A DNA stretch of 18,619 nt from an uncultured Erysipelotrichales bacterium (GTDB lineage Bacteria > Bacillota_I > Bacilli_A > Erysipelotrichales > Coprobacillaceae). Below are positions 1 through 6,746 of this stretch, one piece after another. The position numbers were made by a program, and so were the translations under genes. The number at the start of each line of letters is the position of its first letter. The stretch's first letter is position 1. The notes below the pieces were generated by a model. It was given only the letters and a program-made list of their open reading frames with translations, was not told the DNA's origin and ran no database searches. The stretch lies in assembly GCA_910586805.1 (NCBI GenBank), contig CAJUJC010000033.1, positions 1 through 18,619 on the forward strand, written 5' to 3'.

Positions 1-13
1 GTGTGAGAGGTCG

Positions 14-40
14 AAAATAAATAAACAAATTATTTATTTT
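14..40. terminator. AT-only hairpin at left edge
   Basis: An 11-bp inverted repeat (positions 14-24 with 30-40, loop ACAAA) made only of A and T. It may be the 3' end of a transcript from a gene left of the window, but an all-AT stem is weak and chance formation in this AT-rich DNA is possible. Confidence 0.3.
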
Positions 41-80
41 CTCCTACTCGATTATGCCTTTATGTAGTAAAAAATATTAA

Positions 81-105
81 AAGCACACAAGAATCCTGTG
101 TGCTT
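81..105 (-). terminator. Rho-independent terminator of the SPFH operon
   Basis: A perfect 9-bp stem (81-89 with 97-105, loop AGAATCC) lies just past the stop codon of the SPFH gene. On the minus strand it is followed by a U-rich run, as expected for an intrinsic terminator. Confidence 0.8.
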
Positions 106-111
106 AAATTT

Positions 112-1038
112 TTATTTCAATTTTTTCTTTGGGTCTTTGGCGATTTCAGTGATTGATGTTACAGCAGCAGCCATACCTTGTAAATCACTAGGAATAATAA
201 TCTTAGTTGCATCACCTTTTGCAACTTCTTCCAATGCTTTAAATCCTTCTAAAGTAACATACGCTTCTTGAGGTTGAGCATTATTAATATATTCAATACC
301 TTTTGCTTGAGCTTCATAAACTAATCTTAATGCTTCAGCTTCACCTTCAGCTCTAGCAATTTGAGCTTCTTTTTCAGCTGTTGCTTCCAAAATCATAGAT
401 TCTTTTTTACCCTCAGCTGTTAAAATCGCAGCTGTTTTCTTACCCTCAGCTTGTAAAATAGCTTCACGTCTTTCGCGTTCAGCACGCATTTGTTTTTCCA
501 TAGCTTCTTGAATATCGCGAGGTGGAATAATGTTTTTCACTTCAACACGATGAATTTTAATTCCCCAAGGATCAGTTGCTTCATCTAAAATAGCACGCAT
601 TCTTGAATTGATAATATCTCTTGAAGTTAAAGTTTCATCTAATTCCAAATCCCCAATGATATTACGCAATGTTGTCGCTGTTAAATTTTCAATAGCATTT
701 AATGGTCTTACAACACCATAAGTAAATAATTTAGGGTCAGTGATTTGAAAATAAACAACAGTATCGATTTGCATAGTCACATTATCTTTAGTAATAACTG
801 GTTGAGGAGCAAAATCCATAACCTGTTCTTTTAAAGACACTTTATTAGCAATTCTATCCAATAAAGGAATTAAAATATGCAATCCTACATTACAAGTACG
901 ATTATAAGCACCAATTCTTTCAACAACATAAGCATAAGATTGAGGAACAATTCGAATTGTTCTTGCAATAATAATGATTGCAACAATAACCAAAATAACA
1001 ATCCATAAATAATTAAAAACAAACTCTAATACATCCAT
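112..1038 (-). CDS. SPFH/band-7 (stomatin/QmcA-like) membrane protein
   Basis: A 308-residue membrane-anchored SPFH protein. One N-terminal transmembrane segment (about residues 7-27) is followed by the band-7 domain (about 30-190), with the family-typical stretch RTIRIVPQSYAYVVERIGAY, and then an Ala/Glu-rich helical coiled-coil region (about 180-250) with repeated QAEGKK/TAEGKK/ARAEGEAEA units typical of stomatin-type oligomers. Such proteins form large ring or cage assemblies that organise membrane microdomains and often associate with proteases. A ribosome-binding site AAAGGAGA precedes the ATG. It is the last gene of a three-gene minus-strand operon, 16 bp after the NfeD gene, the standard partner of this family. 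The family assignment is secure; the cellular role is inferred from family knowledge. Confidence 0.93.
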   Translation of the reverse strand: MDVLEFVFNYLWIVILVIVAIIIIARTIRIVPQSYAYVVERIGAYNRTCNVGLHILIPLLDRIANKVSLKEQVMDFAPQPVITKDNVTMQIDTVVYFQITDPKLFTYGVVRPLNAIENLTATTLRNIIGDLELDETLTSRDIINSRMRAILDEATDPWGIKIHRVEVKNIIPPRDIQEAMEKQMRAERERREAILQAEGKKTAAILTAEGKKESMILEATAEKEAQIARAEGEAEALRLVYEAQAKGIEYINNAQPQEAYVTLEGFKALEEVAKGDATKIIIPSDLQGMAAAVTSITEIAKDPKKKLK

Positions 1039-1054
1039 AACTCATATCTCCTTT

Positions 1055-1480
1055 TTAAATTTTTCTAACAACAACGTGGGCTCCTTCAATAGAAACAATT
1101 TCAGCATAATCACCAACCTCAATCGATTCATTATCTAAGCTTGAAGCTGACCACAAGTTTCCCATAACTTTAATTTCTCCTCTATTATCAGCAGTGATTT
1201 TTTGAGTAACTAAACAATGTTTACCAATTACACGATCTAAGTTTGTTTTAATAGTATTTCCTCTTAAATACTTTTTTGCAAGAGGTCTTGTTCCAATAAT
1301 ACAAACAACAGAAATAATTGTAAATAACATCACTTGAAATGTTTGACTCATACCAAACATCTCACCAACGAGTGCAGCAGCTGCTCCAACTGCAAACCAT
1401 ATACTAACTAAGTCAATAGTTACTGCTTCTACAATAATGGCGATAACGAGAATAATTGTCCAAATCATAGTAATATCCAT
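1055..1480 (-). CDS. NfeD-like membrane protein, short form
   Basis: A 141-residue protein with hydrophobic N-terminal membrane segments (about residues 5-70, two to three helices) and a C-terminal OB-fold-like beta domain (about 80-141; GKHCLVTQKI, GEIKVMGNLWSA, GDYAEIVSIEGAHVVVRKI). This is the short NfeD architecture without the N-terminal serine-protease domain. NfeD proteins are almost always encoded next to SPFH proteins and are thought to bind them through the OB domain; that pairing is seen here. A strong AAGGAGGG site lies 5' of the ATG, and the gene begins 12 bp after the upstream unknown gene. The partner relationship follows from the family and the neighbour, not from this sequence alone. 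Confidence 0.9.
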   Translation of the reverse strand: MDITMIWTIILVIAIIVEAVTIDLVSIWFAVGAAAALVGEMFGMSQTFQVMLFTIISVVCIIGTRPLAKKYLRGNTIKTNLDRVIGKHCLVTQKITADNRGEIKVMGNLWSASSLDNESIEVGDYAEIVSIEGAHVVVRKI

Positions 1481-1492
1481 TGATTTCCCTCC

Positions 1493-1858
1493 TTACAATT
1501 GAGCAATCATAATGTGATGAACAACATCAAATTTAACATTCAATTTATAACTTTGTTCTTTTGAAAAATCGAAATCAAAGACTTGACACAAGTCTTCAAC
1601 AAATGATTTATTTGAAATCCTACCATAACTCTTCCCTAATGATATACGGTGTAATTGATTTTTCAGGTATATTTCATTATTAATATCATCTCTTGTCACT
1701 GGTTTAATACCTATTTGTTTATTTTCTTTATCAATCCCTAATAATACAAAACTAACATCTTCAAAGTGAGCACAAGCTGCTTTGTTTAATGTTAAATTTG
1801 TCTCATAAATTGTTAATGTCTTTGTAGCAATATCATTTGTCGACCATTCAAAATTCAT
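1493..1858 (-). CDS. hypothetical protein, first gene of the SPFH-NfeD operon
   Basis: A 121-residue soluble protein that I do not recognise. There is no signal peptide or transmembrane stretch. It looks like a mixed alpha/beta domain: an N-terminal beta-rich half (TLTIYETNLTLNKAACAHF, then VSFVLLGIDKENKQIGIKPV) and a more helical C-terminal half ending in hydrophobic IMIAQL. The start is well supported by AAGGAGG at a normal distance and by a good sigma-A promoter just upstream (TTGCAA, 17 bp, TATAAT). Because it is the promoter-proximal gene ahead of NfeD and SPFH genes with gaps of only 12 and 16 bp, it is probably co-expressed with them and may act with the microdomain complex. That link is inference from position only. 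Confidence 0.8.
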   Translation of the reverse strand: MNFEWSTNDIATKTLTIYETNLTLNKAACAHFEDVSFVLLGIDKENKQIGIKPVTRDDINNEIYLKNQLHRISLGKSYGRISNKSFVEDLCQVFDFDFSKEQSYKLNVKFDVVHHIMIAQL

Positions 1859-1879
1859 TCTCTCATCCTCCTTGATATT

Positions 1880-1908
1880 ATTATATTATTAAAATTATTT
1901 TTTTGCAA
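1880..1908 (-). promoter_or_regulatory. sigma-A promoter of the SPFH operon
   Basis: On the minus strand TTGCAA (1903-1908) and TATAAT (1880-1885) are separated by exactly 17 bp, about 20 bp before the ribosome-binding site of the unknown first gene. Confidence 0.7.
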
Positions 1909-1939
1909 GATAATTATAAATATTTTTATTTTTCATTTA

Positions 1940-1968
1940 TATACAACTTTATAAAGATAGTTTATAAT
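1940..1968 (+). promoter_or_regulatory. likely promoter of the lipoprotein-deoD operon
   Basis: A perfect TATAAT (1963-1968) sits 20 bp before the start codon of the first lipoprotein gene. The -35 candidate TATACA (1940-1945) at 17-bp spacing matches the consensus at four of six positions. The -10 is good; the -35 is moderate. Confidence 0.5.
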
Positions 1969-1988
1969 AACAAAAAAGGACTGATATT

Positions 1989-2426
1989 ATGAAAAAAATA
2001 TTTATTTTATGTTTATCATTATTTGTATTGTTTGGATGTGTACCAACAAAACAAATTGATTTAGGAAAACAAGTGACTCTTTCTTTTTTCTATATTAAAA
2101 CTTGTTCAGAATGTAAAGCATTTAAAAAAGATGTTATTCCATTATTAGAAGAAACATTTAAAGAAGATATTCAGATTCAACAATATGATTTAGATGAAGA
2201 AGCAACTGTTGCTAAGTACGATGAAATTATTGATTCTTTACATGAATTTGATGAAGAGTTTTATGGAAATGGACCTTTTATTGTTTTGGAAGACTATTTT
2301 GCTGTTTTGGGATATACGCCAGGAGATGAAGATTATTTGATTGATGATATTCAAAAAGCAATTCAAGGTGAAGAACTTTCTTATGAACTAGAAGGTTTAC
2401 GTTTTATGTTTGAGGAAGCATTATGA
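1989..2426 (+). CDS. thioredoxin-like lipoprotein A (CSEC)
   Basis: A 145-residue predicted lipoprotein. A basic N-terminus and hydrophobic core end in a lipobox (LFGC, Cys17), so the mature protein should be lipid-anchored on the outer membrane face. A thioredoxin-like domain follows: the beta strand VTLSFFYIKT leads into the redox motif CSEC, then a helix. The region GNGPFIVLEDYF is in the place of the cis-proline loop of the fold. It is about 40% identical by eye to the next gene, with the same layout, so the two are tandem paralogues. The ATG follows an AAAAAAGGA site. The last four bases (ATGA) overlap the next start. Likely an extracytoplasmic thiol oxidoreductase; the partner is unknown. 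Confidence 0.8.
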   Translation: MKKIFILCLSLFVLFGCVPTKQIDLGKQVTLSFFYIKTCSECKAFKKDVIPLLEETFKEDIQIQQYDLDEEATVAKYDEIIDSLHEFDEEFYGNGPFIVLEDYFAVLGYTPGDEDYLIDDIQKAIQGEELSYELEGLRFMFEEAL

Positions 2427-2857
2427 AAAAAATTTTATTAATTTTATGTTTGTTTTTGACAGGTTGTTATTCTCAACCTCAGTATTATTTATATATTTAT
2501 TATGCAAAATCATGCCCAGTTTGTAAGTCATTTATGAATAATGTCGTTCCAATTTTAGAAGATAAATATGATAAAGATATGCAAATTATAACATATGATA
2601 TAGATGAGGAAGCATCTATGGATGCATATGCAAGAACATGTAGTTTATTGGAAGATTATTATTATACAGATGATTCAGGGAGTATACCATTTATTGTATT
2701 AGATGGATATTTTGCGAAGGTTGGATATGATATAGGAAGCCAAGAAATTATTATTCAAACTATTGATGATGCTATAAATGGTAAAGAGTTATCTCATGAT
2801 TTAAAAGAGTTCTATAAGTTTAAAGATGGTTTAACATTTCATGAAGGAGGAAATTAA
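2423..2857 (+). CDS. thioredoxin-like lipoprotein B (CPVC)
   Basis: A 144-residue predicted lipoprotein with signal peptide and lipobox LTGC (Cys15), then a thioredoxin-type domain: YLYIYYAKS leads into CPVC, and the loop SIPFIVLDGYF supplies the Ile-cis-Pro expected beside the active site. It is a tandem paralogue of the preceding lipoprotein and overlaps it by 4 bp (ATGA), indicating translational coupling. The active-site dipeptide differs (Pro-Val instead of Ser-Glu), so the two may differ in redox potential or partner. The 3' end of this gene contains the ribosome-binding site for deoD, which starts 1 bp after its stop. Function beyond a thiol oxidoreductase fold cannot be read from the sequence. 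Confidence 0.8.
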   Translation: MKKILLILCLFLTGCYSQPQYYLYIYYAKSCPVCKSFMNNVVPILEDKYDKDMQIITYDIDEEASMDAYARTCSLLEDYYYTDDSGSIPFIVLDGYFAKVGYDIGSQEIIIQTIDDAINGKELSHDLKEFYKFKDGLTFHEGGN

Positions 2858-2858
2858 A

Positions 2859-3560
2859 ATGTCAACACCACATAATGAAGCAAAAAGAGGAGATATTGCT
2901 AAAACAGTTTTAATGCCAGGAGATCCCTTACGTGCTAAATTTTTAGCTGAAACTTATTTAGAGGATGTTCATCAATTCAATGGTGTACGTAATATGCTAG
3001 GGTATACTGGGATTTATAAAGGAAAGAAAGTATCAATTATGGGTTCTGGTATGGGAATGCCTTCTATTGGTATTTATAGTTATGAGTTATTTAATGAGTA
3101 TGGAGTGGAGTCTATTATTCGCATTGGCTCTTGTGGATCTTTACAAAAAAATATTCATTTAAGAGATATTATTATTGCACAAGGGGCTTGTACTGATAGT
3201 CGTTTTGCCCATCAATATGAATTACCAGGGACTTTTTCAGCTATTTCATCTTTTGAATTATTAGAAAAAGCAGTCCATTTAGCGAAGGAAAAAGGTGTAA
3301 CTTATCATGTTGGTAATACTATCTCTTCAGATATTTTTTATCATGCTGATGCCACTTCAAGTGAAAAATGGGCATCAATGGGATGTTTAGGTGTAGAAAT
3401 GGAAGCTTATGCGTTGTTTGCAACAGCAGCATATTTTAAGAAAAAAGCCTTAACAATTCTAACAGTTTCAGATTCTTTGGTATCAAATGAAGAAACAACA
3501 GCTCAAGAAAGAGAAAAAACATTTACGGCAATGATGGAAATTGCATTGGAGTTAGCTTAA
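2859..3560 (+). CDS. deoD: purine nucleoside phosphorylase, DeoD type
   Basis: A 233-residue hexameric-type purine nucleoside phosphorylase, which splits purine (deoxy)nucleosides with phosphate into base and (deoxy)ribose-1-phosphate in nucleoside salvage. Visible family signatures: MPGDPLRAKF near the N-terminus (phosphate loop with Gly-Asp-Pro and Arg), GSGMGMPSIGIYSYEL, IRIGSCGSL, the purine/ribose-binding VEMEAYALFA, and the catalytic SDSLV Asp. The open frame extends to an ATG at 2841, but that ATG lies directly in the AAGGAGG site (2844-2850). I therefore place the start at 2859, which has ideal spacing and gives the family N-terminus MSTPHNEAKRGDIA. The gene is fourth-base tight: 1 bp after lipoprotein B, and its TAA overlaps the next ATG by 1 bp. 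Confidence 0.95.
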   Translation: MSTPHNEAKRGDIAKTVLMPGDPLRAKFLAETYLEDVHQFNGVRNMLGYTGIYKGKKVSIMGSGMGMPSIGIYSYELFNEYGVESIIRIGSCGSLQKNIHLRDIIIAQGACTDSRFAHQYELPGTFSAISSFELLEKAVHLAKEKGVTYHVGNTISSDIFYHADATSSEKWASMGCLGVEMEAYALFATAAYFKKKALTILTVSDSLVSNEETTAQEREKTFTAMMEIALELA

Positions 3561-4162
3561 TGAAAAGAAAAGTTGCATTGTTTGATTTTGATAATACGAT
3601 AGCTAATGGCGATACAATTAAACGTTTAGTCATATATGATTTAAAGAAAAAACCTTATCATGTTATTTATTTTGTATGTGTAGCAATTTATTATTTAGGA
3701 TATATGTTGAAATTTAATTCTTTTGAAAAGGCTAAATCTTATTTGTTATTCCCTTTAAGAAGCATGAGTGAAAAGGAGTGCCAAAAGTTTTATAAGGAAT
3801 ATGTTGAACCTTATTATTATTCAAATGTGGTAGAAGAATTAAAACAAAAAAAAGAGGATGGTTATTTTGTCATTGTTTGTACTGCTTCTACTGAAAAATA
3901 TATGAAATATTGTGAATTACCTATTGATGCTATGTTAGGGACAATATATGAAAATAAAAAGATTATAGGTAAAAATTGTAAAAACGAAGAAAAAATACCA
4001 CGTATTCTATCTTGCTTAAAAGAAAATAGTATAGAGGATATTGATTATGAAAATTCTTATGGATATTCAGATTCAAATGCAGATATTCCAATGCTATCAC
4101 TTGTCAAAAATAAAAAAAGAGTATTGCTAAAAACAGGTACAATTGTAGATTTTAAGGAGTAG
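3560..4162 (+). CDS. HAD-superfamily (subfamily IB) phosphatase
   Basis: A 200-residue HAD hydrolase. Motif I is FDFDNTIANGDT (nucleophile Asp plus general acid Asp two residues later), motif II is the Thr in VCTAS, and the C-terminal GYSDSNADIPML carries the acidic motif IV residues that bind Mg2+. This arrangement, with a helical cap inserted after motif I, fits the SerB-like IB group. The cap contains an unusually hydrophobic stretch (HVIYFVCVAIYYLGYML, about residues 31-50), which may touch the membrane. The substrate cannot be told. The start codon overlaps the deoD stop (TAATG), so translation is probably coupled; a role in nucleotide or sugar-phosphate salvage is possible but only by association. 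Confidence 0.87.
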   Translation: MKRKVALFDFDNTIANGDTIKRLVIYDLKKKPYHVIYFVCVAIYYLGYMLKFNSFEKAKSYLLFPLRSMSEKECQKFYKEYVEPYYYSNVVEELKQKKEDGYFVIVCTASTEKYMKYCELPIDAMLGTIYENKKIIGKNCKNEEKIPRILSCLKENSIEDIDYENSYGYSDSNADIPMLSLVKNKKRVLLKTGTIVDFKE

Positions 4163-4165
4163 AAT

Positions 4166-4621
4166 ATGGAAATAAAAAAATTAACAAAAGATGATTATGA
4201 CTTAGCAACAAAAGAAATTATTTTAGCATTTCAAGTTCCACCATGGAATGAAAATTGGACATATGAACAAGCTTATACACGTATTGAAGAAATTATGGAT
4301 AGTCGTGTTGCACGTGGGTATGTGATGTATCAAGATGGCATAGTTGTTTCTACATTAATAGGAAGAATTATGACGTATTTGGATTATAAAGAACTATGGA
4401 TGGATGATTTTAGTGTGCATCCTGATTATCAAGGACAAGGTATTGGTAAAAGAATGTTAAATCATGTCAAAGAGGAAATGAAAAAAGAAAATATTCGTTA
4501 CCTCATTTTAAACACAACAAGAGGATATGATTGTGTTGAATTTTATAAAAGAAATGGATTTGAAAAAATAGAATCTATGATAACAATGTGTTGCCCTATA
4601 GAAGTAAATATCGAAGATTAA
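4166..4621 (+). CDS. GNAT-family N-acetyltransferase
   Basis: A 151-residue acetyltransferase of the GNAT fold, expected to transfer an acetyl group from acetyl-CoA to an amine. The acetyl-CoA pyrophosphate loop is clear: HPDYQGQGIGKRML (Q-x-x-G-x-G/A motif) after the beta-4 strand ELWMDDFSVHP. The later NTTRGYDCVEFYKRNGFEKI is the usual beta5-alpha4 segment. The N-terminus MEIKKLTKDDYDLA is also typical. AAGGAG overlaps the end of the HAD gene and serves this ATG, 3 bp after the HAD stop. It is the last gene of the operon. The substrate is unknown. Confidence 0.9.
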   Translation: MEIKKLTKDDYDLATKEIILAFQVPPWNENWTYEQAYTRIEEIMDSRVARGYVMYQDGIVVSTLIGRIMTYLDYKELWMDDFSVHPDYQGQGIGKRMLNHVKEEMKKENIRYLILNTTRGYDCVEFYKRNGFEKIESMITMCCPIEVNIED

Positions 4622-4653
4622 GAACATGAAAATAAAATGCATGAGAAAATTTA

Positions 4654-4677
4654 ATGATAATATAGAGATATTATCAT
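4654..4677. repeat. inverted repeat after the acetyltransferase gene
   Basis: A perfect 10-bp inverted repeat (4654-4663 with 4668-4677, loop AGAG). No T-run follows on the plus strand, so it is not a classical terminator; it could be a 3' stabilising hairpin of the operon mRNA. Confidence 0.4.
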
Positions 4678-4765
4678 ATGTACCTCATTAGTAAGGGACT
4701 GTCATATTTAAAGAATCAATAGAATTAAAGAAATTAGTAATGATTATCAATGTTTTATCTTTTAA

Positions 4766-4936
4766 GTGATTTTCTTTGTACTCTCTTTTTGTTTATACTT
4801 TACCTTATTATTTTTGTTTTTTACAATAAGATTTGTTAGTGGTGCAGGTAATTATTCGAATGTTTTTAATACTTTAACACAAATGGACAAAGTCGTAAGA
4901 ACATATTTATATCAAATGAATGAGATTGGAATTTGA
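4766..4936 (+). other. short open frame with one membrane helix, possible gene remnant
   Basis: An uninterrupted 56-codon frame beginning GTG directly after an in-frame TAA. It encodes a strongly hydrophobic stretch (about residues 2-22, VIFFVLSFCLYFTLLFLFF) followed by a polar segment with VFNTLTQMDKVVRTYLYQMN. There is no convincing ribosome-binding site. The polar part reads like real protein, so this may be the C-terminal end of a once longer gene located ahead of the SRPBCC gene. I cannot name the family. Confidence 0.3.
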
Positions 4937-4950
4937 AAGGAAGTAAAATA

Positions 4951-5348
4951 ATGGTGACTTCCAATATAAGAGAAATTTTCAATAGTGATATTTATAAAGT
5001 TTGGGAAACTGTTTTAGCTATTGATAAATATAGTATGTGAAGAAGTGATTTGAGTAGAATAGAAATAGTAAGTGAAAGTCAATTTATTGAATATACCAAA
5101 AAAGGCTATGTGACTACATTTACTGTTACGATTACAGAACCATATAAATGTTGGAAGTTTGATATGGAGAATAGTAATATGAAAGGTCATTGGATAGACA
5201 TTTTCACTACCACAGGGAATGATACTCAAATAGATTTTACAGAAATATAGTATCAAAAAAGAAGTTTATGAAATTATTTATAAAATCTTACTTGAAAAAG
5301 CAACAAGCACAATTCATTATTGACTTAAAGAAAGAATTGGAGTCATAA
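4951..5348 (+). pseudogene. SRPBCC (START/Bet v1-like) domain protein, disrupted
   Basis: The frame opens at ATG 4951 behind GAAAGGAAG and reads MVTSNIREIFNSDIYKVWET, a typical SRPBCC start. It is stopped by TGA at 5038-5040, exactly where the family usually has Trp in a YSWRSDLS-type segment. It then continues in the same frame through RSDLSRIEIV, FTVTITEP and NMKGHW to FTEI, where TAG at 5248 ends it. The family's C-terminal helix (VSKKKFMKLFIKSYLKKQQA, ending in DLKKELES) is found in another frame from 5250 to the TAA at 5346-5348. One nonsense and one frameshift change therefore break a gene of about 130 codons. SRPBCC proteins bind hydrophobic ligands; the original role is unknown. Confidence 0.82.
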
Positions 5349-5382
5349 ATTTCAGTTTTATTAATGAAAGGAGGTTTATATT

Positions 5383-6345
5383 TTGAAAAGAAAAGCTACA
5401 ATATCAAATAATGAAATATCAGAATTATGTACATTTCTACTAGGTGGATATGAACAAAAGGTACTTATAGAAGGGAGAAAAAAAGATTTTCCAGTTATAA
5501 TCACCTTACATGGAGGACCAGGAACACCAATTCCATTTTCTGTTGGATGTAGAGGATTGTTTCCTGAATTTACTGATAATTTTATAATGGTTTATTGGGA
5601 TCAACTTGGTTGTGGAATTAATAATTATGCGATTGATGATACGTTTTCCATAGATTCGTTTGTGCAAATGACAGAAGATTTGATAGAGCATATGAAAAAG
5701 AAATTTCCAAATAATAAAGTGATTGTATTCTCAACATCGTGGGGATCTATTTTGAGTGCTAAACTTTTAGAAAGAAAACCTCATGCTGTTGATGCTGTTG
5801 TGGCTTGTGGACAAATAATAAAAAATGTGTTCATTTGTGATGAAGTGAAGAATGCATTATATCAAAGTCGTATTCCTAAAAAGAAATTGGAAAAGATTAA
5901 CAATGTAACATTAGATAATTATTCAGATAAGGATTTACAGTTAATATCACATTCACTTCAAAAATATACAGAAGCTTATCAAAATAAGATAGGGACAAAA
6001 GCACCTATAGGAACAATGATTAAAGGATTAATAACAAGTCCAGATTATAAGATGAAAGATTTTAAAGCTATTATATTTAATGGGTATAGGAAAAATACAT
6101 CGTTATGGAAAGAGATACTAAGATTAGATTTTACTGAACAATTGAAAACTGTTGAAATTCCTTATATTATTTTACAGGGAGATACAGATATAGTAGCATC
6201 AACACAAACAGTTCAAGAGTTGGTTTCTGTTAGTAGCAACAAAAATTTAAGATATAAAGTTGTTGAAAATACTGGACATATTCCAGGTATCGATATGATG
6301 AATATACTATTATCTGTTTTGCAGGAAACTGTTCAGGTATTATAG
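5383..6345 (+). CDS. alpha/beta hydrolase, prolyl iminopeptidase-like (S33)
   Basis: A 320-residue alpha/beta hydrolase. HGGPGTP (from residue 43) is the oxyanion-hole signature of the prolyl aminopeptidase group. The nucleophile elbow is STSWGS (Ser119); a late LQGDTDIV supplies the acid and NTGHIPG the histidine, so the triad looks complete. It should be an active cytoplasmic serine hydrolase, either a peptidase removing N-terminal proline or a related esterase; the substrate cannot be decided. The start is TTG at 5383, chosen because AAAGGAGG (5367-5374) is ideally placed 8 bp before it and MKRKATISNN gives a normal N-terminus. It stands alone next to the decayed region, so it may belong to accessory DNA. 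Confidence 0.85.
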   Translation: MKRKATISNNEISELCTFLLGGYEQKVLIEGRKKDFPVIITLHGGPGTPIPFSVGCRGLFPEFTDNFIMVYWDQLGCGINNYAIDDTFSIDSFVQMTEDLIEHMKKKFPNNKVIVFSTSWGSILSAKLLERKPHAVDAVVACGQIIKNVFICDEVKNALYQSRIPKKKLEKINNVTLDNYSDKDLQLISHSLQKYTEAYQNKIGTKAPIGTMIKGLITSPDYKMKDFKAIIFNGYRKNTSLWKEILRLDFTEQLKTVEIPYIILQGDTDIVASTQTVQELVSVSSNKNLRYKVVENTGHIPGIDMMNILLSVLQETVQVL

Positions 6346-6432
6346 AATAATAAGGTGGATATTTTCTATAGATAAAGAGTTTAGTAGGATCTCATCTATG
6401 AAGTTATATTTTATGTAAAAAATTTAAAATAA

Positions 6433-6463
6433 AAATAAGCGACCTAAGTAAGGTTGCTTATTT
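6433..6463. terminator. bidirectional terminator between hydrolase and DUF378 genes
   Basis: A 13-bp stem (6433-6445 with 6451-6463, one G-T pair, loop AAGTA) flanked by A-rich and T-rich runs, usable from both sides. The DUF378 stop codon lies within its right arm. Confidence 0.8.
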
Positions 6464-6655
6464 TGTATCTAAATCTGTAAATAATAACATAATATTGATG
6501 ATACCTGCGATACCAACAATCATATAAATAATGGCACTTAACATAGAGTCACCAAATAGGCTTTCTACAAGATTGAAATTGAATAATCCAATTAAGCCCC
6601 AGTTAATGGCTCCAATGATTGTAAATACCAAAGCAATTTTTTGTATAACATTCAT
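6458..6655 (-). CDS. DUF378 (YuzA-like) small membrane protein
   Basis: A 65-residue membrane protein with two hydrophobic helices: IALVFTIIGAINWGLIGLF and SAIIYMIVGIAGIINIMLLF, joined by NFNLVESLFGDSML. The G-A-I-N-W-G-L-x-G core is the signature of the DUF378 family. The frame is open further upstream, but AGGAGG seven bases before the ATG at 6655 fixes the start at MNVIQKIALV. The function of the family is not known. It diverges from the GerS-like gene. Confidence 0.88.
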   Translation of the reverse strand: MNVIQKIALVFTIIGAINWGLIGLFNFNLVESLFGDSMLSAIIYMIVGIAGIINIMLLFTDLDTK

Positions 6656-6698
6656 AACTTGTCCTCCTGAGAATAGTATATCCAAAGAGAAGATGTTT

Positions 6699-6728
6699 AT
6701 TCATAAATCGATATATTATTCATAAAAT
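6699..6728 (+). promoter_or_regulatory. possible sporulation-type (sigma-E-like) promoter before the GerS-like gene
   Basis: CATAAAAT (6721-6728) resembles a sigma-E -10 element, and TTCATA (6700-6705) lies 15 bp upstream where an ATA-containing -35 is expected. The repeated ATTCATAAA at both boxes could also be a direct-repeat binding site or simple AT-rich chance. Confidence 0.25.
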
Positions 6729-6746
6729 AGGATAGGAGGAAAGAAA

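Larger units (their letters stand above)
4622..5382 (+). other. decayed region between operons
   Basis: About 760 bp with no intact gene. It holds the inverted repeat at 4654-4677, a short membrane-type open frame at 4766-4936, and a disrupted SRPBCC gene at 4951-5348. The rest of 4678-4765 has frequent stops in all frames and I see nothing else in it. The pattern fits a small accessory gene pair undergoing loss. Confidence 0.6.

Noticed and set aside
2841..2858. Upstream ATG for deoD
   Set aside because: This ATG lies in the AAGGAGG ribosome-binding site itself and overlaps the preceding gene; the ATG at 2859 fits the site and the family N-terminus.
5038..5040. TGA read as tryptophan, as in mollicutes, which would remove the first lesion of the SRPBCC gene
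   Set aside because: TGA serves as a genuine stop in other genes here (for example nadK and the first lipoprotein, each overlapping the next start), tryptophan is encoded by TGG, and the frameshift near 5248 would remain.
5014..5256. Minus-strand 80-codon open frame
   Set aside because: It is the antisense shadow of the disrupted SRPBCC gene, has no ribosome-binding site and shows no protein-like composition.
6531..6725. Plus-strand open frame opposite the DUF378 gene
   Set aside because: The minus-strand frame has the family signature and AGGAGG; the plus-strand frame has neither.
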